This document shows, one piece after another, positions 36,408 through 45,098 of a stretch of 64,000 nucleotides of DNA. The stretch is from Perkinsela sp. pyNocScin1 (lineage: Eukaryota; Euglenozoa; Kinetoplastea; Prokinetoplastida; Perkinselidae), in contig CAXHTR010000002.1 in the NCBI GenBank assembly GCA_964019655.1, positions 434,001-498,000 of the forward strand, read 5' to 3'. Within the stretch, counting starts at the first letter, position 1. The number at the start of each line of letters is the position of its first letter. The translations under genes and the position numbers were made by a program. Under the pieces are notes generated by a model that saw only the letters and a program-made list of their open reading frames with translations, did no database searches and was not told the DNA's origin.

Positions 36408-37058
36408 TTACTTTTGCATGTTCTGCTTAATGCTTTCCATTGCTTCAGTAACAGTCATTTGGGACGCTGATTTTCGCGATGGTCCCGCTATATCACGCCC
36501 TTTTTGGCGTTCCTGCTGTTTTTGCCTCAGTTCGTTCCTGCGCTTCTGAATTTCATCCTTCATTAACTTAATGCGCTCATCTCGAGCGCTGACTTCAGTA
36601 TTTCTGCTTTGCAGGATCTCTTGCTTGCGTTTTTCAAGCTCACGCTTCTTTCGAATCTCAAGAAGGCGGGTAGCCATTGCATCTTCTGAGCCCTGTTCGC
36701 CATACTCGCGTCTACGAAGTTCGGGCGCTATTGCACGCGCGTGCTCCCAGATGATATCCATCTTGAGACACCCTTCCCGGTACTTGAGTTGCTCAACATC
36801 ATCCTCAGTCATCGCACTGACCTGCTCAATTGTCCAAATGTCTTTCTCAATCAACCGCTTCTGTGCATGCACGTCACAATTGTCGAGAAACGCCGTAAAT
36901 GTGCCGAGTGTGACATCAGGATGCGCTTCAATGTGAAGCTTCCACCAGCGTCTGTCTTCGTCCGTAATTTGGCCATAGCTTTCTGTGATGGCACTTCGAT
37001 GCTGACTAGCAATGCATGCACGCACAATCGACTGACACTTTAAATGAATTCGTCGCAT
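36408..37058 (-). CDS. Mitochondrial coiled-coil protein with SAM-like segment, unidentified
   Basis: The product has 216 residues. The N-terminus (MRRIHLKCQSIVRACIASQHRSA) looks like a mitochondrial presequence. Residues about 75-112 (WTIEQVSAMTEDDVEQLKY...) resemble a SAM-like helical segment. The second half is a long, highly charged coiled coil rich in Arg, Glu, Lys and Gln (about 130-195), then a Ser/Met-rich tail. Kinetoplastid mitoribosomal and RNA-editing factors often look like this, but nothing specific supports either. Confidence 0.65.
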   Translation of the reverse strand: MRRIHLKCQSIVRACIASQHRSAITESYGQITDEDRRWWKLHIEAHPDVTLGTFTAFLDNCDVHAQKRLIEKDIWTIEQVSAMTEDDVEQLKYREGCLKMDIIWEHARAIAPELRRREYGEQGSEDAMATRLLEIRKKRELEKRKQEILQSRNTEVSARDERIKLMKDEIQKRRNELRQKQQERQKGRDIAGPSRKSASQMTVTEAMESIKQNMQK

Positions 37059-37167
37059 CAGTTTTCAAAATATTACATTGATGAGGTGTAAATGCATCTC
37101 AGAAAATATAATTGATTCTTTCTTAAATGACAATACAAGTTTACATTTACTTGAGTAAGCATAGTAG

Positions 37168-38334
37168 TCAATCTTGGTAGTGTATATCGTACAGCTTATC
37201 ACCAGCGTACCCTCGCTCGAGCAACCATGTAAAAATGCGTGCAAATGTTTCGAAAAAAGCTGCTTCGTCGGTGGCAAAATGCTGCAGTCGGTCCAAAGTG
37301 ATTTTATCGCAAATTAATACTTTTTCGAATGTTTTTTCACCATTCTCTTGCCTTTTATGTATTTTGAACAGAAGCAACAAACTTTGTATGAGCGTAGACG
37401 ACTTAATCTTGCCTGCTTCATTCATGTGAGGGTTGTGAGCCTCTTTGAACTGCCGCAGAAGTATTGACTGAAACGATTCGTTTGAGAAATTAGTAATTTG
37501 CTCAGCATTGCTACTAGCATTGAGACACCGAAGCCCACCATAGAGAGCAACAGCAAAGTCATCGCTAGTTACGCGTCGTATAGGAGCTATGCGATGGGAA
37601 CGGTCTAGAGAAAACTGGCTACCTTGTGTAAGCTGATGATACTTATGCCGCTGAGTGGCTAAATCTGGTCCGAACCATTGCTCAAGAGAGGATAGACCTT
37701 CCTTTGCTATTTTGTGATGAAGCTCTGTCACGTATGTATCTGATGCGACCTTCTTCTCCAGATCCCTTCGTCCGATCTGTGATTTGATCCTGGGGCCACC
37801 GATCAACTCTAAGGCCGTGCACGCTATCATGTTCATAATATCCGACTCAGAGAAGCGCTTTGAGTGCGGAATCTTGTTCCGGATGTCTTTGACGAGTGTG
37901 TAAAGCTTTCGTAGCCCACTTTGGGTACGCGACGGCAGCTTGCTCATAAGATGCAGATTTTTCTCATCCAGTAGACAAAACAATAAGTTATCGAGTCTAC
38001 TTGTTGGGGATATCAACGAGTACCAGAGGGCTAGCTCGCATAGAAGAGCGCACGCTTGAGGATCTTCACCGATAGTATGGCGAAGATAGGCTTGAATTTG
38101 GACTGCATATTTCCGGTCCTCATGCTGTTTGAGCGATCCTGTAAACACTGAAAGGTCAGCTAAGCGAAGAACTTGAATCGTCCCGAACCCTATGCCGAAA
38201 AGCGTGGCATGAGGTGCTACTTCACGAACATAATGCCAGGTTTTAGAGCTAGAGCTTTGCCTACGTAGCCGCTCGCTCATGCGCCTACACAGTCTACGAG
38301 CGAAATGTGGTGCCCCGAAGAAAGAAGTACTCAT
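37168..38334 (-). CDS. Conserved-looking protein of unknown function, probably mitochondrial
   Basis: The product has 388 residues. The N-terminus is rich in Arg and Ser with few acids (FARRLCRRMSERLRRQSSSS, residues 12-31), as in mitochondrial presequences. The rest is predicted all-alpha with no catalytic motif I recognise. One possible membrane-like stretch (HATLFGIGFGTIQVL, about 43-57) is short. Normal codon use and a full ORF between co-oriented neighbours support a real gene. Confidence 0.65.
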   Translation of the reverse strand: MSTSFFGAPHFARRLCRRMSERLRRQSSSSKTWHYVREVAPHATLFGIGFGTIQVLRLADLSVFTGSLKQHEDRKYAVQIQAYLRHTIGEDPQACALLCELALWYSLISPTSRLDNLLFCLLDEKNLHLMSKLPSRTQSGLRKLYTLVKDIRNKIPHSKRFSESDIMNMIACTALELIGGPRIKSQIGRRDLEKKVASDTYVTELHHKIAKEGLSSLEQWFGPDLATQRHKYHQLTQGSQFSLDRSHRIAPIRRVTSDDFAVALYGGLRCLNASSNAEQITNFSNESFQSILLRQFKEAHNPHMNEAGKIKSSTLIQSLLLLFKIHKRQENGEKTFEKVLICDKITLDRLQHFATDEAAFFETFARIFTWLLERGYAGDKLYDIHYQD

Positions 38335-38502
38335 TCTATTTCGAGTTTATCCGAGCATTACTTAACTATAAAATTATACGCATGGAAAAGAATGCACTAT
38401 TTCAATTGTGTGCGTAAATTCTTGTCATTGGAATGTGCATTCATTCATTATAGGGAATTTCTCATCGAATATATGGTACCTTTAAAGGGCTTCATTGACA
38501 AT

Positions 38503-39069
38503 CTAATTGCTTGCACGTCCACGGGAGCTGCCTCGCCCACGGCCACCTCGGGATCGCTGAGGGCGCGATGGCTCGTCAGGCTTGGCGTCACCCTGATCTG
38601 CCTGGCCATCCTGGCCTCGAGTGGGGCCTCGTCCACGGCCCATGCTACGAGCCTTCGAGCGTTTTTCAGGGTCTTCTGCTTCAACCAACTCTTCTGGGAG
38701 TGGAGCCTGGTAACCAGGGTTACTCTTGTCAAGCTGCTTTTTAGACAAAATGATCGAGATTACTGACACCTTGCGATCTGGGCGAGCGTTTTCGCTGTCC
38801 TTTTCTTGCTCACCTGCTGGCATGGTCTCGGACGAGATCGTCGTGAGCTGGTGTAGGCCCTTTACACGACGCTTGACTACCTCAACGATATTCACGACGT
38901 TCGAAATCGAGTGACCCATTCCACGAACAGTGATTGTATCGAATGTTTCCGCCGGGGCCTCACCATCTGCAGCCTCACCGAATGCTCGGATGATGTAGGA
39001 AATGTAGATGCTCTGCGCGCGCTGGCTACGAACGCGGACCTCGTTGCCTGGTGATGCTTCTTTCGTCAT
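38503..39069 (-). CDS. Alba-domain RNA-binding protein with RGG tail
   Basis: The product has 188 residues. The Alba domain (about 8-112) shows NEVRVRSQRAQSIYISYIIRAF, DTITVRGMGHSISNVVNIVEVVKRR and VSVISIILSKKQ. The C-terminal 50 residues form an Arg/Gly-rich tail (RGRGPTRGQ, RSRGGRGRGSSRGRA). This layout matches trypanosomatid ALBA3/ALBA4, cytoplasmic mRNA-binding proteins found with translation initiation factors. Its presence supports the kinetoplastid reading of the window. Confidence 0.88.
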   Translation of the reverse strand: MTKEASPGNEVRVRSQRAQSIYISYIIRAFGEAADGEAPAETFDTITVRGMGHSISNVVNIVEVVKRRVKGLHQLTTISSETMPAGEQEKDSENARPDRKVSVISIILSKKQLDKSNPGYQAPLPEELVEAEDPEKRSKARSMGRGRGPTRGQDGQADQGDAKPDEPSRPQRSRGGRGRGSSRGRASN

Positions 39070-39213
39070 AAGGATTGTAAGAGAGTAAAATCAAAAGTGC
39101 GTAGGAAGACCGATGCGATGTCACAAAAGCCAAACTCCGTAGTACACCGCGCTAGCTTCTCTGTATCGGATGGAAAACTACTCTAGTTCGTCCTCAAATG
39201 GGTGCGAGAAATA

Positions 39214-40512
39214 TCATGAATGTAAAAGTTCACTCACGTCTGCCGAATATTGTGTGATAAACATGTGTTTTGTCGGAATGGCGTTTGGGGAAGGAGTGAC
39301 GAGGAATATTTTTTTCGAAGATGTGTCTACTCGGATTATGAGTACAAAGCCGAGAACCCTGGAGAGTGAGGGGTCTTCATCCTGCTTAACGTCCAGAATG
39401 CTAGCAAGCCTTGAGGCATACGTATGGCAGGTATCTTCGACATTGATTGTGTATAGACTTGAGTCTGTAGATTCGGAATTACGTGCAGCATGAAAAGTGA
39501 ATTTTGAATAATCCACCGCCACCTGAAAACATTTCAGTTTGAATGCGGCACCGCAGAAGTATCTGTAAATTTTTTCATTCGATCTATTGAGGGCCCGCCC
39601 GAGAGATATATTGGATTTGTACATAAACTCAAGCCTATGCAAATGCTTCGTTTTTTGAAGATTTGAGGCTCGAATGACACTCAAAGAGCTATAGTCACCT
39701 TCTTCGTTTTCCACTAAGCATATATGCTCAACTTGGAAAATCTGGGCAGCCAAAGCCAGCGCCGGGTGAATTTCGTCGCGATTATCTGCATTTGTTTGCA
39801 AAAACATGGATGGTGGAACTTCAATGACTATACCTCCGCACCGAAGCTTACTGCTTTCGCGCGCTTTTTTGGTGAAGTGTGAAAACATATTTTGCAAAAG
39901 ATTTTCAAAAAGCTTCCAGTGTGTGTCTTGTGACGGCTGTGGAAAGGCTGCGTGGTCAAACGGCGAGACAAATGGTAAGCGAGGCTCAATATCACCAACA
40001 GGTGGGAAAAAATCTTCTACTGCTACAGAAGCGATATGGCGTGGGAGAGTTATGCTACTATTCTCGATGCTCAAATCGAGAAGCTGTACATGAAAGTTCT
40101 CCGCAACAGCTGAATTGCACAGGACACGGCACATTCGACTTTTTCCTGTATTTTTCTTTCCACAGACTAGTACTACAGGGCCATCTGTTCCCAAGTTCAT
40201 CGCATTTGAACGCTTTACATTCAAATACTCGAGTAAGTTCCTAATCTCAGCAGAGTACACGCAGCGCTGAGGGGTACCTTGCATATGGAATTTGCCTGTG
40301 ATTTGCATGATGCTTTCATAGGGCGTCTCAACTGGAGCTTTCAGTAGTGGAAGGGCTCCCATGGGAAATGAGTATTGTATCCCTAAATCAAGCGGACATC
40401 CGTAGTATTCGACACACCCACTTTGCAGCGTGATGGAGACTTCATGTCCAAGAACTTCTATAAAGAACTCTTCACCAGGAGCAAGCTTGATCTCACGAGG
40501 TGGCTCAGACAT
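39214..40512 (-). CDS. CLP1: CLP1-like polynucleotide kinase / pre-mRNA cleavage factor
   Basis: The product has 432 residues. The N-terminal beta domain (IKLAPGEEFFIEVLGHEVSITLQSG) is followed by the GTPase-like kinase domain with an intact P-loop, GKKNTGKS (about 120-127). FVSPFDHAAFPQPS and the C-terminal domain ending ...HMFITQYSADVSELLHS follow. Clp1 acts in 3' cleavage of pre-mRNA and in tRNA splicing as a 5'-OH RNA kinase. The frame extends upstream to a TTG only. The P-loop is intact, but kinase activity is not certain, because fungal Clp1 proteins are often inactive. Confidence 0.85.
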   Translation of the reverse strand: MSEPPREIKLAPGEEFFIEVLGHEVSITLQSGCVEYYGCPLDLGIQYSFPMGALPLLKAPVETPYESIMQITGKFHMQGTPQRCVYSAEIRNLLEYLNVKRSNAMNLGTDGPVVLVCGKKNTGKSRMCRVLCNSAVAENFHVQLLDLSIENSSITLPRHIASVAVEDFFPPVGDIEPRLPFVSPFDHAAFPQPSQDTHWKLFENLLQNMFSHFTKKARESSKLRCGGIVIEVPPSMFLQTNADNRDEIHPALALAAQIFQVEHICLVENEEGDYSSLSVIRASNLQKTKHLHRLEFMYKSNISLGRALNRSNEKIYRYFCGAAFKLKCFQVAVDYSKFTFHAARNSESTDSSLYTINVEDTCHTYASRLASILDVKQDEDPSLSRVLGFVLIIRVDTSSKKIFLVTPSPNAIPTKHMFITQYSADVSELLHS

Positions 40513-40586
40513 TATTATTCTGCACAAAAATAACAGTTAAACGGTAGAGCACCATGCAAAAAGTCTTGTTCCGTGTAAATCGCAAA

Positions 40587-42455
40587 CTATCTCAGCTTTT
40601 TCTTGCACTCTTCCCAGAGCATCATAAAGCGAGTCAGAGGCATTCTATCGTGAATCAGGTGCCCGTAGCGATTTTTAGCAAATGCGTCAGGGAATATTCT
40701 TCGAAATTTCCCTGCTCTGTACAATTCGTTTTCACTTTGAATGATAAGCTCTAGTAAAGGCTTTGCGTCCTTATGATGCGGAAGAATGGACAAATCATTG
40801 GATTCTAAGAGCTCATCAATCAGCTCAATAGCATCATTCAAGCCATGCGAAGAGACCGCAAATTCTTTCGCAGCAGCAGCTTTGTCATGCAGAGCTACTC
40901 CAGCAAGTCCAAGTAAATCGGCAAGTAACTGGCACTTTACGTCGATGTCGACGTCTGATTCGGTCGCTAAGGATGGCATAATGTTAACTTCGATAAGAAA
41001 TAGCTTGAAGTTTTTGTCCAAGAGCAGGTCGAACCCAAAGAGCTCGAAACAGCCTTGCGCACGTTCGTCATGAGAGACGAAAATCTTTCGCTGCCTTTCG
41101 ATTTCAGGCTCAACTGCAATGAGCGTCTTTACAACTATGTTCTCAAGATCACGCTGAAACGTATTCCACAGTAAATCACCATTTGGAAAGCTCTCATACA
41201 TCCACGCCCTAAATCGATGGAAATCCCACTTGATTTCCACATCATCACTGACGATGCAGTGCTTATTGATAGAATAATTTGTGACATGTTTGTGAATGCT
41301 TGTTAAGTCGCTAGAATCTCCTGGGTATTTTTCGGGGGCGAAGCGAACAAGCCCATCTTCGTAAACGTACACTTGCAGTGGATTGAAGCTTGTAACAGCG
41401 ATGTAAACTCGAAGGTCAAATTTTCGACCATCGATTAGCAATGGCTGGGGAATATATTGTTGGATTATTGAGGGCTTCTCTCTCCAAGGAATTGAGATGT
41501 TATCCGTAAGATAAATGCCCTTGCCACACGAGCTCGCGACTGGTTTGACGATAAAAGTCTGCTTCTCCGCACCTGCAGCGTGATACTTTTTAAAGGCAGC
41601 TATTTCCTGAGGCAAAACGAAAGTCTCGGGAGTGAATTCGTAGTCCTCTGGGTGTTGTGCGCGGTACTTGCTCAAATTCCAGTGCATCAAATCCTTTCTA
41701 CCAATATTTTTTGAGCCCGGGAAGTGATTTACCTTTTGATGTACACTTGACCTTCGCCAATCGTCCGCACTGATTCTTTTGCCCCACAAAAGTGCCCAGT
41801 CAGAGCCCACTGTGTGCCTCATACCGGCACCATGAAGAGTGTTGATAACAACACGGAAGGCAACAACACCTACGCCCATTTTATACAGACAAAGTTTATC
41901 TGCGTTCTCTTTCTGGACATCTATAAGGCGTTCGTGATCATCGGTCTGGCGTGATTGCACAGGCAATGTATATCGCTTGGAATCCGAAGATGTCATGCGG
42001 ATGCTATCTGATCGCTTTTTGAACTTTTGCACCGGAAAGATAAGAAATTGAGGGTAAATTTCGGTGGTATGTCTATCGACGCGAACTCTATATCGAATAA
42101 ATGGAGCCCCACTAACTGCTGCTGGGTATACGATCGGCAATAACTTCTCTGTAACTAGTCGCCTGGCTGTTGGCATTTTCGATTCTGCTACACCGTTTAC
42201 TGATGGCATTGTCGGAGGGACACTGCTCACTAAGCTCAGTATATCAGGGTGCAGCATACTAGTGTCTGCAACGAATTTACCCATGTAAAGGGGTGAAGGC
42301 CGAACGTAAACCTCTCTTATTGGACTAGTATCAACGTCTTGAAGCGGTGAAAAAGGCCCTTGGTTGGAATCTTGAATGGCATCTACACATGACTCTATAA
42401 ATGCGTGTAAGCTTACACTCTTGCGTTTCTTACGATCAATACGTGTAGCATGCAT
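40587..42455 (-). CDS. Tubulin polyglutamylase-like TTL-family protein (TTLL4/5-like)
   Basis: The product has 622 residues. The TTL domain occupies about 225-545, with VNHFPGSKNIGRKDLMHWNLS, FVLPQEIAAFKKY, FIVKPVASSCGKGIYL (ATP binding), QQYIPQPLLIDGRKFDLRVYI and VTNYSINKHC. These match TTLL4 in order and wording. FGFDLLLDKNFKLFLIEVNIMPSL completes the ATP-grasp metal site. It would add glutamates to tubulin or another acidic substrate. The N-terminal 200 residues are divergent. Confidence 0.88.
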   Translation of the reverse strand: MHATRIDRKKRKSVSLHAFIESCVDAIQDSNQGPFSPLQDVDTSPIREVYVRPSPLYMGKFVADTSMLHPDILSLVSSVPPTMPSVNGVAESKMPTARRLVTEKLLPIVYPAAVSGAPFIRYRVRVDRHTTEIYPQFLIFPVQKFKKRSDSIRMTSSDSKRYTLPVQSRQTDDHERLIDVQKENADKLCLYKMGVGVVAFRVVINTLHGAGMRHTVGSDWALLWGKRISADDWRRSSVHQKVNHFPGSKNIGRKDLMHWNLSKYRAQHPEDYEFTPETFVLPQEIAAFKKYHAAGAEKQTFIVKPVASSCGKGIYLTDNISIPWREKPSIIQQYIPQPLLIDGRKFDLRVYIAVTSFNPLQVYVYEDGLVRFAPEKYPGDSSDLTSIHKHVTNYSINKHCIVSDDVEIKWDFHRFRAWMYESFPNGDLLWNTFQRDLENIVVKTLIAVEPEIERQRKIFVSHDERAQGCFELFGFDLLLDKNFKLFLIEVNIMPSLATESDVDIDVKCQLLADLLGLAGVALHDKAAAAKEFAVSSHGLNDAIELIDELLESNDLSILPHHKDAKPLLELIIQSENELYRAGKFRRIFPDAFAKNRYGHLIHDRMPLTRFMMLWEECKKKLR

Positions 42456-42618
42456 GATGGCACTGTATTATTGCATGAATTATACAAAGTACCTTTAGTT
42501 GATAGTGAAACAGTGTAGCATGAAAAAGTTTTATCCAGTTTTATCTAACGTACTTCTTACTCTATATGATGGATCACGTATACATCTATTTCTTCGATGT
42601 TGTTATTTCATTCTCTCC

Positions 42619-43782
42619 CTAGCTTGGCACCTGAGCTACGAACTTCAAATATTCGTACAAGGTTCCGAAAAGTGCACTTTCGAGGGCGTAAACGGATGCG
42701 TTCATTCCTGCTCCTCGATAAAAGCCACGAACACCGTTTCTTCGCAGAAGATTCGTAACAACATAGCGAATATTACGCTTGGGGCACTCAGGCATAACTT
42801 GCATACGCGCTCGAACAACCCACACGGGGTTCACGAGCCCGGTGATGCAGAGTCCAGCGAATGCACCTGCAACGCTATTGTGGACTACATTGTCTGTTGA
42901 CGATGTCATCTGCTGAGGCATAAAACAGGCGTATGAGCCATACATGGCGAGCAATGCGTCGTTTCGAGCGTACAAGTAGCGCTTTGCTTCACCGTAAATA
43001 CTCCACCAAACGCCAGTGCTAGGTACCAAGAAGAGGCTTGGTGCTAGACCGACCCACAGTCCACGGTACCCTTCTGTTCGTAAAATGTGAGACACTGAGC
43101 AGTAAAAGGGCTGGTACGGGTAATTAGACAAGCGATGCCCAGCAGCCATCTGCCGATTTCCAATCAACCCAAAGGGGCAATAAAACACTTGGGAACAGAC
43201 ATCAGCGAGAGCACCACTGATAAAGTCCTTGGAAATGTTGCTTTCAATAGGCAGATTCTCTCTGGACACTTCGAGAACTCCAAGGTATAGCCACTCAGAC
43301 ACCGATGCACCGACAAAAAGGGTCAAAAAGCCTCGGTACACGCCCTGTATGCCATATCTTCTAAATTGACTACGAATGGAATTCCAGTAAGAGACAGTCG
43401 ATGCTTTATTTGAAATTTGCCGACGGTTTGTTGCGAAGTACATAGGATGCACGCAAGCGCTGTAGAAGAATGACCATGCAGCTGTCAGGCTGAACCATTT
43501 CAACGGGTTGATATCTGACCAGCTCCTATTCAAGGCAGTTATTTCTACGTTAGTAATCGCATTCCCTGTAGACTTCTCGACTGATACGTCTAAAAGATCA
43601 GCAGTTTTAAATGGCTCTTCCTTCTCAGGCTCCACATTTTTTTCACACCCATCCAAGGTTACGCTCATTTGCTCGGGCTGGCATTCTATTGTGGATGTCA
43701 CCTCGCTTGCACGATGATCAACTTCGGGCTCCGCTGGCATATCGCCATTACCTAAATCTCTAGTTTCATTGAGGGAAATCAT
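42619..43782 (-). CDS. Mitochondrial carrier family protein, SLC25A44-like
   Basis: The product has 387 residues, with an acidic N-terminal extension of about 90 residues before the carrier domain. Three repeats can be seen. Their signature positions are HPMYFATNRRQ, CPFGLIGNRQM and NPVWVVRARMQ, with YRGFLTLF, GLWVGLAPSLFL and GFYRGAGMNA after each. PSTGVWWSIYGEAKRYL resembles SLC25A44, a branched-chain amino acid carrier in mammals. The first two Px[DE]xx[KR] motifs are degenerate, so transport and substrate are uncertain. Confidence 0.75.
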   Translation of the reverse strand: MISLNETRDLGNGDMPAEPEVDHRASEVTSTIECQPEQMSVTLDGCEKNVEPEKEEPFKTADLLDVSVEKSTGNAITNVEITALNRSWSDINPLKWFSLTAAWSFFYSACVHPMYFATNRRQISNKASTVSYWNSIRSQFRRYGIQGVYRGFLTLFVGASVSEWLYLGVLEVSRENLPIESNISKDFISGALADVCSQVFYCPFGLIGNRQMAAGHRLSNYPYQPFYCSVSHILRTEGYRGLWVGLAPSLFLVPSTGVWWSIYGEAKRYLYARNDALLAMYGSYACFMPQQMTSSTDNVVHNSVAGAFAGLCITGLVNPVWVVRARMQVMPECPKRNIRYVVTNLLRRNGVRGFYRGAGMNASVYALESALFGTLYEYLKFVAQVPS

Positions 43783-43904
43783 TTGTCTTTTGTCTATCTT
43801 GTTCTCTCTCTATAGCTCCGAAAAGCTCTACATTGATAAAAAAAAGCGCCTGTAAAAAAATCACCTAAAAGTCACTCCAACCTAGCGAAGAACCAAAAGT
43901 AAGC

Positions 43905-45023
43905 TTACAAAGCACAAAGCGAAGCTGTCACACAGGTGTACCGGAAAATAGTCTGATCGAGCTCGCCAACTGTTTGAATAGCAAATGTCTCGCCTTGGTT
44001 TGAAATTCTGCCCAATGAAAGTCTGCCGCAAGAAGAGATTGCTGCGACAAGAAGTTGGTTTTCGCTCCTTTTTGAGATCAACGGAACAAGTGTGAAGTCT
44101 CTGCATGCACTGATCTGCCTTGATCGGTCTTCACCATCGCCAAAAAGCTGGCATTCGGTGATTTTTTTGCCACGAGTATCGTAAATTGCACATAAGCCAC
44201 TTTCGCAAGCGAGAACGATAAAGCTATCGTCGATAAAGAAAAAATTCATTACTCTCCTTTGACACTTGTGCCCTGTAAACAAAGGTGCAGTCTCAATCTT
44301 CTCCTGATTTTTACTTGTTTCCGTATCTATAATTTGGATAGATTGGTCTTTTGAATCTAGGAGGGCATAAGAAGAACCCGTACTACCAAAGCGGCATTTT
44401 GTCATTTTTGACGTGTGCTTTATGGAAAAAGCAACGCTTCCGTTCCCCATGTCTATGAATGAAAGCATTCTATCGTCACCAACGCTTACAGCAAGACGTC
44501 CAGATGGGTGCATCGCAACATCTGAGCATTTTTTCTTGTGTGCGTCGAAAACGGCCACTGGTTGCCAGTTTTTGTTAAGCTTCCATACGTGAACGCAGCC
44601 CTTAGCTGTTGATGCAATTGCATAAATTGGTGTCGAGTACTCTACAGTCTCTGAGGGCGGATTTGAGAAGATGATATAGCGATGCATACTACTTACACAC
44701 TTTCCATCCTTATCGCACAGTAACATTGCCGTGATATCCCCGTCCACCATCGATTCTCCAACAAAAATTTTCTTTTTTCCGTTGTAGATGTGGATCTTTT
44801 CATCAGCACCTGCCGAAACAATGACGCTAGAGTCAAATAAGGAAGAAGCCACGCAGCGAACATGCGAAGCGTGGTGTGTTGCGCTGAAATACTTCTCGGA
44901 CTGCAGCTTAGGTTCTGGTCCGTTTGTCAAGTGAGCCTTCCACGAGAGTACAGACCCCTCATAGGTTCCCACTGTCAGAATTATTGCCCTGTCTTCGCAT
45001 ACTTGTGCATCATTCTTCTGCAT
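43905..45023 (-). CDS. PAK1IP1/MAK11-like WD40 ribosome-biogenesis factor
   Basis: The product is 372 residues from the ATG at 45023. The WD40 propeller has HASHVRCVASSLFDSSVIVSAG, DEKIHIYNGKKKIFVGE and GDITAMLL. The strongest match is AHKKKCSDVAMHPSGRLAVSVGDDRMLSFIDM, almost the PAK1IP1 blade HPSGKLALSVGTDKTLR. The yeast orthologue, Mak11, helps Rlp24 load onto 60S pre-ribosomes. A longer start at a TTG (45089) is rejected. Confidence 0.8.
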   Translation of the reverse strand: MQKNDAQVCEDRAIILTVGTYEGSVLSWKAHLTNGPEPKLQSEKYFSATHHASHVRCVASSLFDSSVIVSAGADEKIHIYNGKKKIFVGESMVDGDITAMLLCDKDGKCVSSMHRYIIFSNPPSETVEYSTPIYAIASTAKGCVHVWKLNKNWQPVAVFDAHKKKCSDVAMHPSGRLAVSVGDDRMLSFIDMGNGSVAFSIKHTSKMTKCRFGSTGSSYALLDSKDQSIQIIDTETSKNQEKIETAPLFTGHKCQRRVMNFFFIDDSFIVLACESGLCAIYDTRGKKITECQLFGDGEDRSRQISACRDFTLVPLISKRSENQLLVAAISSCGRLSLGRISNQGETFAIQTVGELDQTIFRYTCVTASLCAL

Positions 45024-45098
45024 TGAATGTATGATACTTTCTTGATATTCAAGTAAGATAACGTTGATCGTATACAACAAAGTGCTCAAGATGCAGTT

